Below, piece after piece: positions 1 through 11,499 of a DNA stretch of 64,000 nucleotides. The position numbers were made by a program, and so were the translations under genes. This DNA is from Cryptomeria japonica (lineage: Eukaryota; Streptophyta; Pinopsida; Cupressales; Cupressaceae), in assembly GCF_030272615.1 (NCBI RefSeq), contig NC_081407.1, forward strand, positions 150,533,744-150,597,743, given 5' to 3'. The notes under the pieces are model-generated. The model had not been told where the DNA came from. It was given only the letters and a program-made list of their open reading frames with translations, and ran no database searches. Positions within the stretch are counted from its first letter, which is position 1. Every line of letters starts with the position of its first letter.

Positions 1-559
1 AGTTACATAAAATTGACTTTTTCAGTTGAATATTTGTTATCATGAAGTGTGAGGTATTATGAAAATTAATGATATACACTATATCCTCAATTGCTGACTT
101 AGAATTGTTCTAGTTAATAACTATCGTATTTTTGTGAGCTAATTAGGTAATACTAATGGTTGAATGCATATACTCTCAAATCTGTGGAAACCTTGGTGAG
201 GCAGAAAATGAACATGACTTAACCCTTATGAGTTTCTTTGTACATCCTTCATGAAAAATTAGATTATAACCTGTATGGTGATGTACAAGTTTTAGGTTGT
301 ATGTTACAGGCTAGTTTTTTTCTTGTAATTTGTGTCACATAAGTATTGTCTCAACATTCTATGTATCATTGGTTTATATTGTTAAAGGGATGCATCTAAC
401 TTATCATGAATGTTGTGATCCTCACCCAAGGTCATTTTTATATAACCTCATATAGTAGGTGATGTATGTCGAGGGTGAAGGCCATACTGACATCAGAAAT
501 CCATAAGCTTGGATTGATGTGGCTTCAGAGGGAGCTTTGAAATAAGGCATAAGGATCTT
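1..559. other. AT-rich sequence without recognisable genes
   Basis: No open frame above about 50 codons and no motif I can name. It lies directly upstream of a decayed Copia polymerase read on the plus strand, so it probably belongs to the same element, but I could not align it to a Copia domain. Confidence 0.4.
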
Positions 560-1465
560 CACACTCAATTAAAAAAAGTTTGAAAACATGTCATGATCAT
601 AATTGCGCCATGGGTCCAATTCATAAAAGGTGAAGTTGTCATTTCTCATCCTTGTTTATGAATACTTATGATACTATGATGTTTGGCTATCAGTCTGATA
701 TTGAGGATTAAGAGGGAGCCCTATGATCTTCAATAAAACTCTTGGTATGAAAGAGTACTTGATAAGCCTAGGGTTCTGTAAAGATTCTAACATGTTCCTT
801 AAAGTATTTGAAATGTTAATTTTGATTCCTTATGTGGATGATCTAACTTTGACTGATAAATATAGTCTCATGATTTAAATAAAGAATTAGCTCAGAATTG
901 AGATGGAAGATCTAAACCTAAAATGCATTACTTGTAGGTTAGAAGCGTGGCAAGGATCTAATGAAATTATTCTAAGTCAAGTTTTCTATTGTTATGGATT
1001 GTAAACTTATATGGAAACTAACTTGAAGAAGTTGAGTATGTCTGCAACCAACTATGATCTTGCAGATTCATTTGAATAGAGGCAGGTTGATTGGTGAGTG
1101 CTTCAGCTAATCAAAGCTAAGCATATTGTTGCAGCCAAGCATATTTTGATATATTTGCAAGACACAATTGATTATGGGCTGAAGCTGCTTAGGTTCAGAT
1201 TGGTCAAGAAGTGTTACGGACAAGGAAAACACTTCAAGCATTCACCCGTTGCGATCTCTTGGACCTACAGGAACAATCCTCAGTTGCTTTGAGTATTGTT
1301 GAAGCTAAATACATTGTTGCAAGTGTTGCATCAAGAGAAGCAGTGTGGTTTCTCAAAATTCTTGTTATGTTGTTTTGATTTATTATCAGGGTTGTACAGA
1401 GATACCTGACAATTCAGTGTTTTATGGCAGGACAATCATGTGTTGTAGATGTTCTCACCAAGTCT
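560..1465 (+). pseudogene. Degenerate Copia pol (reverse transcriptase to RNase H), element A
   Basis: Reverse transcriptase copies element RNA into DNA, and RNase H removes the RNA. Read across several frames, the sequence keeps Copia landmarks. YVDD, the polymerase active site, is at 831-842. A METNLKKL-like segment follows near 1010, then the RNase H part with AAKHILIYLQDTIDYGLK (about 1130-1180) and a VEAKYIVASVASREAVW-like stretch (about 1295-1350), and finally a DVLTKSL-like end at 1449-1470. Stops and frameshifts occur throughout, so it is not functional. The order of domains and the downstream polypurine tract and LTR fit a plus-strand Copia element whose 5' half lies outside the window. 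Confidence 0.8.
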
Positions 1466-1561
1466 CTTGAAGCTTGAGTACTTCAAAAGATAGACTTGGA
1501 GCTGTGGAGAACATCGTCTTGGTTGAGAGAGAGTCTCAACCTCAGTGATACATTGTGTTGT

Positions 1562-1960
1562 ATCAACCACCCTCTACGAGCAATGTAAGGTGGTAGTGTA
1601 ATCTTCTCAGAGACAAGAGTAATTGTTACCATCCTCTGCGGGCAATGTAAGATGGTAGAAAAGATTCTCTCCACCCTCTGCGAGCAATGTAAGGTGGATC
1701 CAGTCTATGCTTGTGTGCAAAGTGGAAGACTATGTTATGTAGTTTCATTCTATGCTTATGTGCAAGATGGACGACTACAATATTCTAATTATGTTTATTC
1801 CATTCCTTGCTTGTGTGCAAGATGGATGATTATGTTTATTAGATTCCATTGTATGCTTGTGTGAAAGATGGAGGACTATGTTTTCATTTTATGCTTATGG
1901 AGGACAATGATTATGTAACTCCACTATATACTTGGGTGCACGATGGAAGATTATGATGTT
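1562..1960 (+). repeat. Two interleaved minisatellites between pol and 3' LTR of Copia A
   Basis: A 27-bp unit with the core CTCTGCGAGCAATGTAAG occurs at 1567-1593, 1629-1655 and 1671-1697. It is followed by a second family with the core TGCTTGTGTGCAAGATGGA, spaced about 45-55 bp apart (near 1708, 1752, 1809, 1854 and 1931). Both use the wording CCAC...GGTGG or GTGCAAGATGGA, so they may be related. They sit in the 3' untranslated part of the element. The function is unknown. Confidence 0.75.
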
Positions 1961-2273
1961 GCATTCTTCTTTGGGAGAAGACTGAGGTAAAGACAATGAA
2001 TGATGGATATGCGTGATCGATAGCATGGAAAGACTCCATGATGTGCATGAATAATTGTGTATGTATTCATGACTTGCAAGTGTGCATGTTAAAGTTTTGA
2101 ATTCACCCTCCACAGACAGTACAAGATGGATACTATGGGCTACTATTTGTGGTCCTCTCTCAGGAGTATTTGAAGTCGACAGCTAAGTTTGGATTACAAT
2201 TTAAACATTGTATGTATTACTTAGGGTTGGGCCCTAATCTTGTAACCTGGTTGTAAGATTATCTTTCTCCCTA

Positions 2274-2285
2274 GTTAAGAGGGAG
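2274..2285 (+). promoter_or_regulatory. Polypurine tract of Copia A
   Basis: A purine run (AAGAGGGAG) lies directly before the TG that starts the LTR. This is the plus-strand primer site in the family. Its position fixes the orientation and the LTR start. Confidence 0.75.
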
Positions 2286-2995
2286 TGTTGATTGTAACTA
2301 GGTAGAATGCGGATTCCAATTGCTTTAAGGCAACATTGGAATCCGCCAAGGGCTGGGCCCTTCTCTTCCTTCTCACATGCCACTCTTAGGGCTGGGCCCT
2401 TCTCCTCCCACATGCCACTCTTAGGGTTGGGCCCTTCTTCTCCTACGCGCCACTCTTAGGACTGGGCCCTCTCTCTCACGTCAACATAAAATAGGGCAGA
2501 CCCTATCCTCACACCACTTGATGTGGCTTTATAAAAACATGCTAAGGAATAATAATAAATAAAATAAAAGATTATTTTATGCTAAGCTGACTTTAGAGGT
2601 TTATACCTAGAGGAATATATATATATATATAAACACATTCTATATATCACACATACAATGCGATCTGCTCTGCTCCTAAATGTGATCTGCCCTCCTACAC
2701 TTGGCGAATCTGCTCTTTGGTGAACTGCAAGAACATTTAGATACATGTTGCTTCAACCTATCGAAGTCTACAACTAGGGCATCACTCTACATCACCTTGG
2801 CAACTTGTTGTTTGGACAACAATCAAAGATAAGTGTTGTAATCAGAATATTGTATTTGAGGCATAATCAGATCTGAGAATCTTTCTTGCTGGGTTTTTCC
2901 TCCTAGGAGGTTTTCCCAGGGTACTTGTGTGTTGTGTGTTCATTTTGTTCATTTCTTCACTTTTAATTAATTCTGGAAATTCCTAAGTACTAACA
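2286..2995 (+). mobile_element. 3' LTR of Copia element A (about 710 bp)
   Basis: It starts TGTTGATTG right after the polypurine tract and ends CTAACA, giving the usual TG...CA with a weak TGTT/AACA inverted end. It holds a TATA-like TTATAAAAAC (2529-2538) and a short TA run (about 2610-2632). Near its end a CCTAGGAGG...CCC block resembles other Copia R-U5 regions. The matching 5' LTR is outside the window, so no target duplication can be tested. Confidence 0.75.
2345..2475 (+). repeat. About 38-bp tandem repeat inside LTR A
   Basis: The phrase CTTAGGGCTGGGCCCTTCT recurs with small changes at about 2350, 2387, 2425 and 2457. GGGCCC is a palindrome in every unit. A further single copy (AGGGTTGGGCCCT) lies just outside the LTR at 2223-2235. 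The repeat is in the likely promoter half, upstream of the TATA-like box. Confidence 0.75.
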
Positions 2996-4040
2996 GCAAT
3001 TCATATAATCGGGAAATTAAGTTAAATTCCTATTTTTTGAGTATTGAATTAATCTAAAAGACTAAAATCAATAGAACAAAGACTTCTCAAATGCTGAAGA
3101 TTAGCAAAGGATCACTTGAGATGACTCCAAGGTTCTCAATGTCAAGTCTTGACGTGTTGGATAGCTTTAATGGTGTGATGTGTTTGTTGTAAGGGACTAA
3201 CGGAATAATTCTTCAAGCTCAATGATTGACATTCTTCGAATAATGTTGCAATATCGCTCTTTCCTACTAATGATCTTTGATTAAAAAAAAAAAGTGAAAA
3301 GGGAGCAAGGTTTAGGAATGTTGCGCTAATGCTAATGCTAATGCGAGGAATGCAAGACAATGGACAATCTCAAGTGAGCTCAACTAAGCTTTGCTTTGAC
3401 ATGCTATGAACATCTCCACAACACTAGTGCAATCTTCGTAGGGTAGCTTGAGGATTTTCAAATAACTACCACAAGCATAGATACCTTCAAGTTGAAGGAT
3501 ATCAATAATGGAATAGTAATTGAAGTTAAGCTTTGGCTATAATTTGTTCCTGTGTAGGATACTTCGCCATCAATGGAGTACTAGTAGTATGAACAATGAG
3601 AGCTTCAATATCAATCATGCACATACATCTTCCATTCATCTAAAATACTTGAAGCAAATTCTATTCTTTTCTTTTCTTTTTCTTTTTCTTTTTGAATGTT
3701 AAGTTCTCTCATAAAAGGAATGAGGAAACAAGCAAATGCTCCAAAACTTAATAAACTTTAATGATTTTATTAATTCTACAACATCTATGCAACAATTCTT
3801 CAAAACTATTCTAATCAATCCTTTACATATGAAATGAGTTGAGCCTATATAGTGCTCTCAATTACAATGAATGGTCAAGATTAAATCAAAATCAAGGGCC
3901 AAGATCTTGCCACCTTAACCCTAATTAGGGTTTGTTACAACAAAAACCTAATCTTATATATTAGCCAATGGGAATGTGACATCCATTTTACACAAATATC
4001 GAGAAAAAATCCTCCAATAAGGAAAATGATGCCACATAGG
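2996..4040 (-). mobile_element. Probable LTR-like segment of a minus-strand element
   Basis: Read on the minus strand, the stretch from about 4020 down to 3720 has the layout of a plant Ty3 LTR. It has an AACCCTAATTAGGGTT block, a TATA-like box (CTATATAGG, plus 3844-3856), then an AT-rich transcribed part. It follows the end of the minus-strand ORF at 4055-6219. I could not fix TG/CA borders or a target duplication, so borders are approximate. A small ORF at 3142-3360 is not supported. Confidence 0.35.
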
Positions 4041-4054
4041 ATCATACAAATTTT

Positions 4055-6219
4055 CTAGAATCTTGTTGCCCTTATCCTTTTCTTTTTTGGGGCAAATTCA
4101 ACGAATCTGGACATCATGAATTCAATCTCAGTTATTGGAATTGCAAGCAAGTTCTTCAATTGTTCTTCCAAGTAACTGACTTCTTCTAAAACTAAGGCAA
4201 AAGGTGTCTCACATCCTGGCCCAAAATCTCGTTTTGTTGGCAAGTACTATGGATCAATGTATATGGTCTAGTTGTTCTTAGAAGGTGATCTATCTACTCC
4301 AAAGAATATGATCTTCACTCGTTTGGCTAGATGGTCGGTATCTATGTGGATTCCTTCATTCATCTCCTTCTCAAGTATGATCTTAGCTACCTCTACAATC
4401 TTGTCATGTATCAAATTTATTGATCCATCAACTTGGGTGCATCCATTGTTGATATCTTAAAAAATGACCTTCCTGATGTGAAGCAAGTTACACCACTGCT
4501 AGAAATCAGGTGATTGTCCATCTCTCAATACTCCTTTGTTTACCAAAGTTTTCTTTGGCAGTTTCTTCATTGCTTGCAATATAGGCATCGTATAGTCTCT
4601 GGTGAAAATGAAAGTGTCATAAGCTGCCATGAGGACTTAAGCTTTTTCAAGGACACTTATAGCTCTATCAAATATCTTGACTAATTATTTCACAAATGCA
4701 TTCACCCTTTGCAAAGTCTTATTTATCCAAGTATCCATCAAGTGTGTTGAAGTTCTCATATTTTCCAAATTGTCAACTGAGTCTGGAGGAAGCAATGGTG
4801 GTGGCGTAGTTGAAGGATCATGTTGCCTCAACCGTTGCTTGAACTACTAGAAGTAATTCTTCAATGCACTCACTTCTCTTTCCAACTTCTTATTCTTTTC
4901 TACTTCTAACTTCAACATGTCATGAACTATCTTCACTATGTCATTCATATCTTCCAGTGCTTGATCAGTAGTGGGGGACCTAAATCAATAGTCTCCAAGT
5001 TATATTCTTTTTCTATGATCTCGCCTTTGGGCTTATCTACTTTTGGAGTGGCAAATTGTATTATTCTAGGTCCTGCACCATCTCTTGTCATCTTTGACAT
5101 CTTTACTACTTTCTTCTTCTCAACGGGCTCTTGAGTTTTGTTCAGGAAGTTGTCCAAATCAATAGGATCTTCCTCTGTTACTATCTCTTCCTTTGTCAAT
5201 CTCTCCTTAAACCATGCTAGGATAGCGGATTTATCTTCTCCTACGTGTACTTCATTTAGTTGTTGATCCTCTCAGGGTGGAGATGTTACTTCTTGATCTT
5301 CATTCTCAATATCCACATGTACATCTTTGGTTGGTTTGTCGTTGGCTGACTCAAGTGAGATAGAATTGTCTTGACCTAATGGTTGCCTACCCTTGTCTGT
5401 CCTTTCGCACCCATTGTTTTGTATAGTAGACTCCATGGACTCATTCACTCCATGATCTATGCTCTCCCTAGGTGGCTTCTTTTCTTGGTCAACTACTTGA
5501 TTCACTTCTACTTCGTGCACAAAAGAGGTATTGGTGGAAGGGAAGCTTGAACTTGGTATGTGCTTCTTGCTTGGAGGCTCTTCATTATGATTTCCTTTTC
5601 TCTTTGATCCCTTGGAGTGAGTTGACGGGGTGGTGATTCTGCTCATGCTTTCACTTTCTGTATCATCACCAGAAAACTCAATCTCTCCCATCAATTCAAA
5701 TGCCAGCTAGGTATCCCGATTCTTTAATTTCTCAATTTGGATGTCTACCCATCGTTTTGTATATGGAAAGATTGGCTTCATCAAATATTTCAAGTTGGTG
5801 ATCTCCACATCAATCCAATTGACCTTCACCTCTTTGTCTTTCTCTTGTTCATATATTGGTTGGAGGTGTCTTCCACTATCTTGTGCTTGATATGGAATGT
5901 TGAAGACCTCACATGCCCTAATGATGTCGATAGGTAGCTTTGAGCACATCCTTCTTCTTATGTCTAGATCATCTTTGTAGCTTGTGTTTGTGCCTTCTTC
6001 TAGATCTTTTGATATTGTTGCAGGGATCAAAGTTGTCTTTGAAAAGTATAGAATAAGGAGAGACTTCAATTCTTCTTCCACCTTCTTTGCCGCTTGTAAA
6101 GATGAACACACTTCCAATGACTGTCCAACTAAAATGGGAAATGGAATTCTAGACTTATGTCTATTCTTTTGTACTTTGTTGTACATTGCAGTTGCTTGGA
6201 GGAAACTACCAATCAACAA
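4055..6219 (-). pseudogene. Broken accessory ORF of unknown function (minus strand)
   Basis: I do not recognise this protein. The minus strand carries consecutive open pieces at 6219-5707 (170 codons, starting MLIGSFLQATAMYNK), 5694-5272 (140 codons, Ser/Lys/Glu-rich with a KGSKRKG basic patch) and 5199-4945 (84 codons). A frameshift near 4975 then leads into a heptad-like helical stretch (VKIVHDMLKLEVEKNKKL, about 4865-4930). Frameshifts and stops separate the pieces, but composition stays coding-like to about 4055. Overall order is an alpha-helical N-terminal part, an acidic/basic low-complexity linker, then a coiled coil. It ends just before an LTR-like segment of the same orientation. This suggests an extra ORF between pol and the 3' LTR of a retrotransposon. 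A captured host gene fragment is the alternative. Confidence 0.45.
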
Positions 6220-6600
6220 ATAGAAATATTATTCCAGTACCAAGAGGAACAAGCAATGGATGCAGTTCTAAATATGATTGGTGCTTCATTGTGGGAAAAT
6301 GGTCGTGATCACGATACTCTGACCTATGATTCCTTCTTCACTTATATTATGCAAACATTGGGGGATAGTCTTTGGGAGTACACTTTGGTCAATTCCTAAT
6401 TGTACCAACAAATTGCATAGTCGTAATAGAGGTGATGTACAATATTGAGAAACTTACATTAGTTGGACCATTGGTAGAGGTGTTTGATTTGGAGGATGAA
6501 GGGAGAAAAGGGAAGATGAAGAAGGCACGAGCCTCTTCAAAAAAGGAGTTAACCAGAATGACATGAAGGAACTGCATGCATTCCTTGAGGCCAAAGCTTA
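6220..6600 (+). other. Uncharacterised plus-strand coding-like fragment
   Basis: Two overlapping plus-strand frames read as ordinary protein sequence. One (ending 6399) has an EEQAMDAVLNMIGASLWENG-type stretch. The other (6372-6566) has VEVFDLEDEGRKGKMKKA. One frameshift would join them. No family recognised. Low complexity is absent, so it may be a gag or host-gene scrap. Confidence 0.25.
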
Positions 6601-6784
6601 TCTATTTTTTGAGGTTCAAGTAGCTAGATTGTCTAAAATAAGTGTTGGGATAAGGTTCATCCTACACAAATATATGTAAGATAATCTTTTGTTTTGATAT
6701 ATAATATAGGGAGCTACCTCCTCTGGTAGTACTTACCTTAATATATAGTTCCTTGAGCTCATGTTGTTGGTATCTTGATGCATG

Positions 6785-7160
6785 TAATGGTTTGTATTAT
6801 ATTAGATATTGCTCAAGTAGTGGGGGTTCTTAGCACGTTTATATCTAGTATTTATAGAGAGCATTAGAGTTATGTTAAGTGGGTGTTCAAATATTCGTAA
6901 GTTCTAATTATTGTTTATGTAACCGTGGTACTAATGATGTAGGGAAATGGTTGGCTATACGAAGCTTTTTTAATGTAATGGTTTGTATTGTATTAGATAT
7001 TGTTCAAGTGTTGGGGGTTCTTAGTAGGTCTATGTCTAGCATTTATAGAGAGTAGTAGATTTCTATTAAGAGGGTGTTCAAATATTTGTGTGTTCTAATT
7101 ATCGCTTATGTTATTGTGGGACTAATGATGTTGTGAAATGGTTGGCTGTACATAGCTAAA
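6785..7160 (+). repeat. Tandem duplication of about 188 bp inside Copia C
   Basis: The block beginning TAATGGTTTGTATT at about 6785 repeats at about 6973 with some 15-20 % differences. Both copies carry GTGGGGGTTCTTAG-like and TGTTCAAATATT words. They correspond to the start of the Copia RNase H region, so the element duplicated part of its own coding region before decay. Confidence 0.75.
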
Positions 7161-7560
7161 TGCTGATTTAGATTAGGCTAGTGATTTGAATATTAGAGGG
7201 TTCATGAGATATTATGTGTTTTCTCTATTTAAAGGAGCTATGAGTTGGATGCATGAAAGTCCAGTCACCATTTTTTTTAATAGTACAGAAGTAAAGTACA
7301 TGGTTGTTTCACATGCTTGTGAGGAGCTAATATGGTTATACGATCTATGCTTAGGTATTAGTTTTGATCTACGGTTGAGAGAATTAGCATTGATAGATGA
7401 AGTTCTATTTATTTGGCCAAGGCTCCCATATACATTGCTTAGGAAAATTATATATAAATTCAGTATCACTTTATGCATGTGATGGTTGAGAATAGTTATT
7501 CTATGTACATAAATTAAATACTTTGGATAATGTCTTAGATTCTCTTTTAAAACCAATAGG
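6800..7560 (+). pseudogene. Degenerate Copia RNase H, element C
   Basis: RNase H end of a Copia polyprotein, plus strand. Recognisable pieces are a VGVLSRSMSSIYRE-like motif (about 7012-7058), a GAMSWMHESPVTIFFNSTEVKYM-type segment split around 7233-7302, and VSHACEELIWL (7306-7338), the well-conserved end of the Copia RNase H domain. A YHFMRDVVE-like remnant follows near 7470-7490. Several stops and frameshifts make it a pseudogene. It leads into a polypurine tract and LTR. Confidence 0.75.
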
Positions 7561-7661
7561 CACGTATAATTTATATTGGTGTAAGGAGGATATAAGCCTT
7601 ATTTTATCTTGTAGTTGATTAATTTTATGTTTCCTATTTATGCCACTGCAATGTATACTAT

Positions 7662-8420
7662 AAAGTGGGAGAATGATAAGGTGTGATATTAACCTTATCC
7701 TCTATGTCTAATGTTTTTATGTATCTCCAACTTCCTTGGAATGTGTACTTGGATGCCATGACTTGTTGAGGGATGTTATTATTTTGCTAAGAAACATGAA
7801 TATCATTGTAATGGAATGAATAGGGAGGTTATAGTTAATACATCGATAATGGTAATTATGGTTGCTACTCTTGAATGTAAATGAAATTTCTCTCTCTTAG
7901 GTGTTAGGGAATTACATTTGTGAGAGTGGATAATCTTATCATGATGGGTGGAATCTATTATATTTAGTGGCTATATGTTGGACTACTAGACTTGGGAGTG
8001 GTGCCTATCAAGATTTATGGAGTCAAAGAAGCCTGTATTAATGATTTCTATTTTGGGTGTTATAATCAATACATTATGAAGGAAGGGGGTTTTGCCTTAA
8101 ACCATGGTTTTTGCTTACCATGGTTTTTGTAGTGCATAATTTTGAGAAACTACTTAAGCTTTTCCCCTTTCTCTTAATTAATATATGTTTGACAGGTTGT
8201 GAAAATGTGACTATTGTTATGTCATTAAAATGTTATTAGGCTAAAACGTAGAGTGGAGTTATATTAATGTAATGATATTTATATAATTAATATAAATATT
8301 CAACATCTTTTTGGTGATGGAGTTATTCCTTAAAAGGGTTTCTCCACATAAATTCTAGTGTTGTGTATTTATAATGTACTTTCTAATTTATATTTTTGAT
8401 GTAAATTACTACATGGATCT
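7662..8420 (+). mobile_element. Polypurine tract and 3' LTR of Copia C (right border approximate)
   Basis: A purine run, AAAGTGGGAGAA (7662-7673), directly precedes TGATAAGGTGTG (7674), taken as LTR start. The LTR tail has the CTTAAAAGGGTTTCTCCAC block (about 8330-8350) that in Copia LTRs lies near the R-U5 end. I could not place the final CA with confidence. Confidence 0.6.
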
Positions 8421-9692
8421 CCATGCTATTTTAATGGTTAATCACACAAAAAATTATTTGGTAAATCATATTTGTTCACTATTTGCACTTGCTTTCATTG
8501 TAGTATTCTAGTTGATTTTTCAATAAGAATATCTTGAATTTGTTGTGAAAATAGAATAAATATATTTTTATAATGTTATTTAAGAGATAATTTGAATAAA
8601 AATACTCAACTTTATGAGATATAAAATAATAAGCTTGTGTTTCAATAGTTGTTCCACTATGGCATGTGGACACTTCTCCAATCTAGTGAACACTATTTTT
8701 TTTGCTTTAATATTCCATAATAATTCTCACTATGAGTAACAATAGATGCATCATCATTGACCCCATTTTCAAAATATGACATTACTAATGCCTAATGGGA
8801 ACGATAAGTTTTAGAAACACAATGACATACAGAGGGATCTTTCAAGAAAGCGCATTGATATTTGCATTCTAGAACACAATTTAAAAAATGAATGATAAGG
8901 TTTGAAAACAAAATCTCCTCTAATGTGGGGAAGTAATCTATTAATAGATAAAATTTAAAGCTAAACATCATCTAATGTGAAATTCATATAAGTAACTACA
9001 ACTTGAAAATCTCAACATATAATATCCAACTTATTTTTTGTTCTTCTTGCTTACATGGCTTGTTTTTAGTAATACCTATCTTAGGCTCAATATTTTAATG
9101 AAAATTAAGCAATATTCAAAACCATAAAAGCAATTATGGAAGCACGAGGTAGTGAATACATGCCCACTCAATCTTATTGGAAATAATCAAGCAATTGATT
9201 TATTTGTGAAAATATCTTAACCATACAATTTGGAAGGTCATTAGATGAGACAATAAATGAACTCTACCATCTCACATTTTTAGATGTGGTGCTACAAATA
9301 CATTTGGTAAAGTATACATTAAAATGTTAGATTCCAAAGGATTATGGAATATCTCATTAATATAATATTTTTTTAGATAACGAATTATACACATGATACA
9401 ACTTTGATAATATTAAAAAACATTCTCAACATGTCTTGTGACCATGTGTATAATATCATGTGTATCAATAGAGAAGGATGGAGAAGATGTATAATCAACT
9501 AGTGACACTTTATCCACGCATACATTGAGTAGAAATTGTAAAAGATCCTCATGTTTTTCCTTATCCTTATGCATATCTAAGTGGTGTTCAACATGAGTAT
9601 TTAAATGTATTCAATAATAACTCAGAGATGCATCACAGGGAATCATAAAATGAGCTAAGGAAGAGTTCTTGTAGAAAGAAAATAATAAATCT
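8421..9692. other. AT-rich intergenic DNA, no feature seen
   Basis: No open frame worth reporting and no repeat I could name. It is the left flank of the 35.5-kb Ty3 insertion. It continues, after the five-base target duplication, at 45244. Confidence 0.5.
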
Positions 9693-9697
9693 AGTAC
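9693..9697 (+). repeat. Target-site duplication AGTAC, left copy
   Basis: AGTAC directly precedes the first TG of the 5' LTR. The identical five bases directly follow the last CA of the 3' LTR at 45239-45243. Five bases is the normal Ty3/gypsy duplication size. Confidence 0.9.
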
Positions 9698-10743
9698 TGT
9701 ATACACCTAAAACTGGTCTGAAGATAATTAATTGAATACGCAGTTATTTAATTAATCCCCCTTCCCAATTAATCGAATTCACAAGAAAAATTTATTAATT
9801 CTCTTATTCATCTACTAGTAAATAAATCTACATGATTTATTTATATAGTTCATTTCATCCCCCTTTTGATTAATTAATCTAAATTAATTAATCACCCCCC
9901 CCCCCCCATCTAAATCAATTCTTCTAATTCCTAATTAAAATTAACAAACTCAAGTTTGTTAAGATTAATTACCATTTTTCAATTATTTGAATTTCTAAAT
10001 TCAAATGAGCACATGGCTCCTAACTTTTAACCACCTAACCTAACCCATTCCACCTAACCCTGGGACTAACCCTATCCTATCTTGCACATCCTAACCTCTT
10101 TATCCTAACCTCCTATGGTGTGGATATTCTTCCCTTGATACACATGACACTTTTGCCACATGTCTCCTCCCTTGGACACTTGCCTTCTCATGAGCAAGGC
10201 TCCTTGACACTTGTCACCACAAAAATGGCAAGTGTCCCTTCCTCCAACCTCTTCTCCAACTTCCTCAATCTTGGCCCTTGATATCTTCATATTAGATCTA
10301 GACCGTCGATTCCCGCCACCTCAGCTTTGGCCTTGGAATTCCTATAAATATCCCCCATTTTGCAGCAATGAGGATCCCTTGCATTCATAGTTTTAGCATC
10401 ATTACTATAGGCATTTTCATTTCAATCATCTAGTAATTAGCATTTTGGATTAATCATAGCATGTTAATCTAGTTTTTTAGATCATGCATTTCATATCATT
10501 TGCATAATCAATCATGATCAAGTAGCTACTCAACTCTTGAGTTGCCACTTTGGAGGTCATTGCTCCACTGAGAGTCAATCAATCCAACACCTTCAAGGTC
10601 CTCAAGAATAGAGGAAAATGGGACATTTCAAAGAAGGCTTATGGTTTGCATCTTTAATTTAGTTTTCAATTAAGCTTTTCATTATGTTTTATTGTCTCAT
10701 TATATGTGTATGCCTTTCTATTTACCACATTTTTAGCATCACA
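9698..10743 (+). mobile_element. 5' LTR of the giant Ty3 element
   Basis: TGTATACACC...CATCACA, 1046 bp, about 4.5 % different from the 3' LTR. It has a TATA box at 10343-10350 and a poly-C run near 9896-9909 that is shortened in the 3' LTR. A small minus-strand ORF at 10105-10290 lies in both LTRs and is not thought to be a gene. Confidence 0.9.
10343..10350 (+). promoter_or_regulatory. TATA box of the 5' LTR promoter
   Basis: TATAAATA, about 400 bp before the LTR end, in the pattern expected for a U3 promoter. The same octamer is kept in the 3' LTR at 44838-44845 although neighbouring bases differ. Confidence 0.7.
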
Positions 10744-10748
10744 TTAAT

Positions 10749-10766
10749 TGGAGCCCACCGTGGGGC
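10749..10766 (+). other. Primer-binding site of the giant Ty3 element
   Basis: TGGAGCCCACCGTGGGGC begins five bases after the LTR end. TGG followed by a GC-rich stretch here is the normal layout for a minus-strand primer site in plant Ty3 elements. I have not matched it to a particular tRNA 3' end. Confidence 0.65.
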
Positions 10767-10862
10767 CTAGCCCCTTTGATCTTTAACAAGTTTGCTTGCA
10801 GGAAATCTCATTGATAGGTTGATTAGCTCTTTCGGTGTGCAAATTAGCTCTCTCAGACTCCT

Positions 10863-11160
10863 GATTAGCGTTTTTGGTCTCTATTGTAGTGTCCCGGCAC
10901 CTCAAATGGCATTTATGGGAGATTTATCAACTCTATTTTTATGTTTTTTCATACTTTAGCATTTGCAGTCTATACCTTAGCGTTTCTGGTATGTCTTGTA
11001 GCGTTTCTGATATATTTGATAGCGTTCTCAATTGGTTTAGTAGTGTTTCTGGTCAATTCAACAGTGTTTTTGGTGTTCAGAATAGTATTTTTGGTTAATT
11101 GGATAGCGTTCTTGGTCCATTTGATAGAGTTCTTGGTCAATTTGATAGCGTTTTCAGTTT
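10863..11160 (+). repeat. 21-bp minisatellite array A in the leader
   Basis: Degenerate 21-bp units of the type TTCTTGGTCAATTTGATAGCG, clearest from about 10980 to 11150. The repeat is a multiple of three, so it leaves open frames on the plus strand with seven-residue periodicity (FLVNLIA-like). These are most likely incidental. Confidence 0.8.
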
Positions 11161-11499
11161 TTCATGGATTTTTCTAATGTTGTACTCTGCATTTCTCATT
11201 TTTGCTTCTGGACTGTCATTTTCCTGAACCTAAGTCGCAATTTGTTGGTTTTGCAAGTACTTATTTCGTTGTGAAAGACCAGAGTCATAAACCATTTCCT
11301 TGTCAAAGATTACAATATAAACTACTAACTCTGTTTGCAGCCGCAGGATTTTGCACTTATTTTTGATAAATTAGGCACATGGACTAATTACAATGGAAAT
11401 GAATAAACATGTCTTGTGTGTTTTTGATGATAGATGAGTATGCTCTCACCTTTCTTAGGTGATCAAAAAGCTAGACTCCTATTTTGTTTTCAATAGTGC

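Noticed and set aside
5737-6223. Plus-strand ORFs opposite the 170-codon minus-strand frame
   Set aside because: The minus-strand frame is longer, with normal protein composition, and continues in order with its neighbours.
10105-10290. 61-codon minus-strand ORF in the 5' LTR
   Set aside because: It lies wholly in the LTR, and the 3' LTR counterpart has changes including small indels nearby. No family match.
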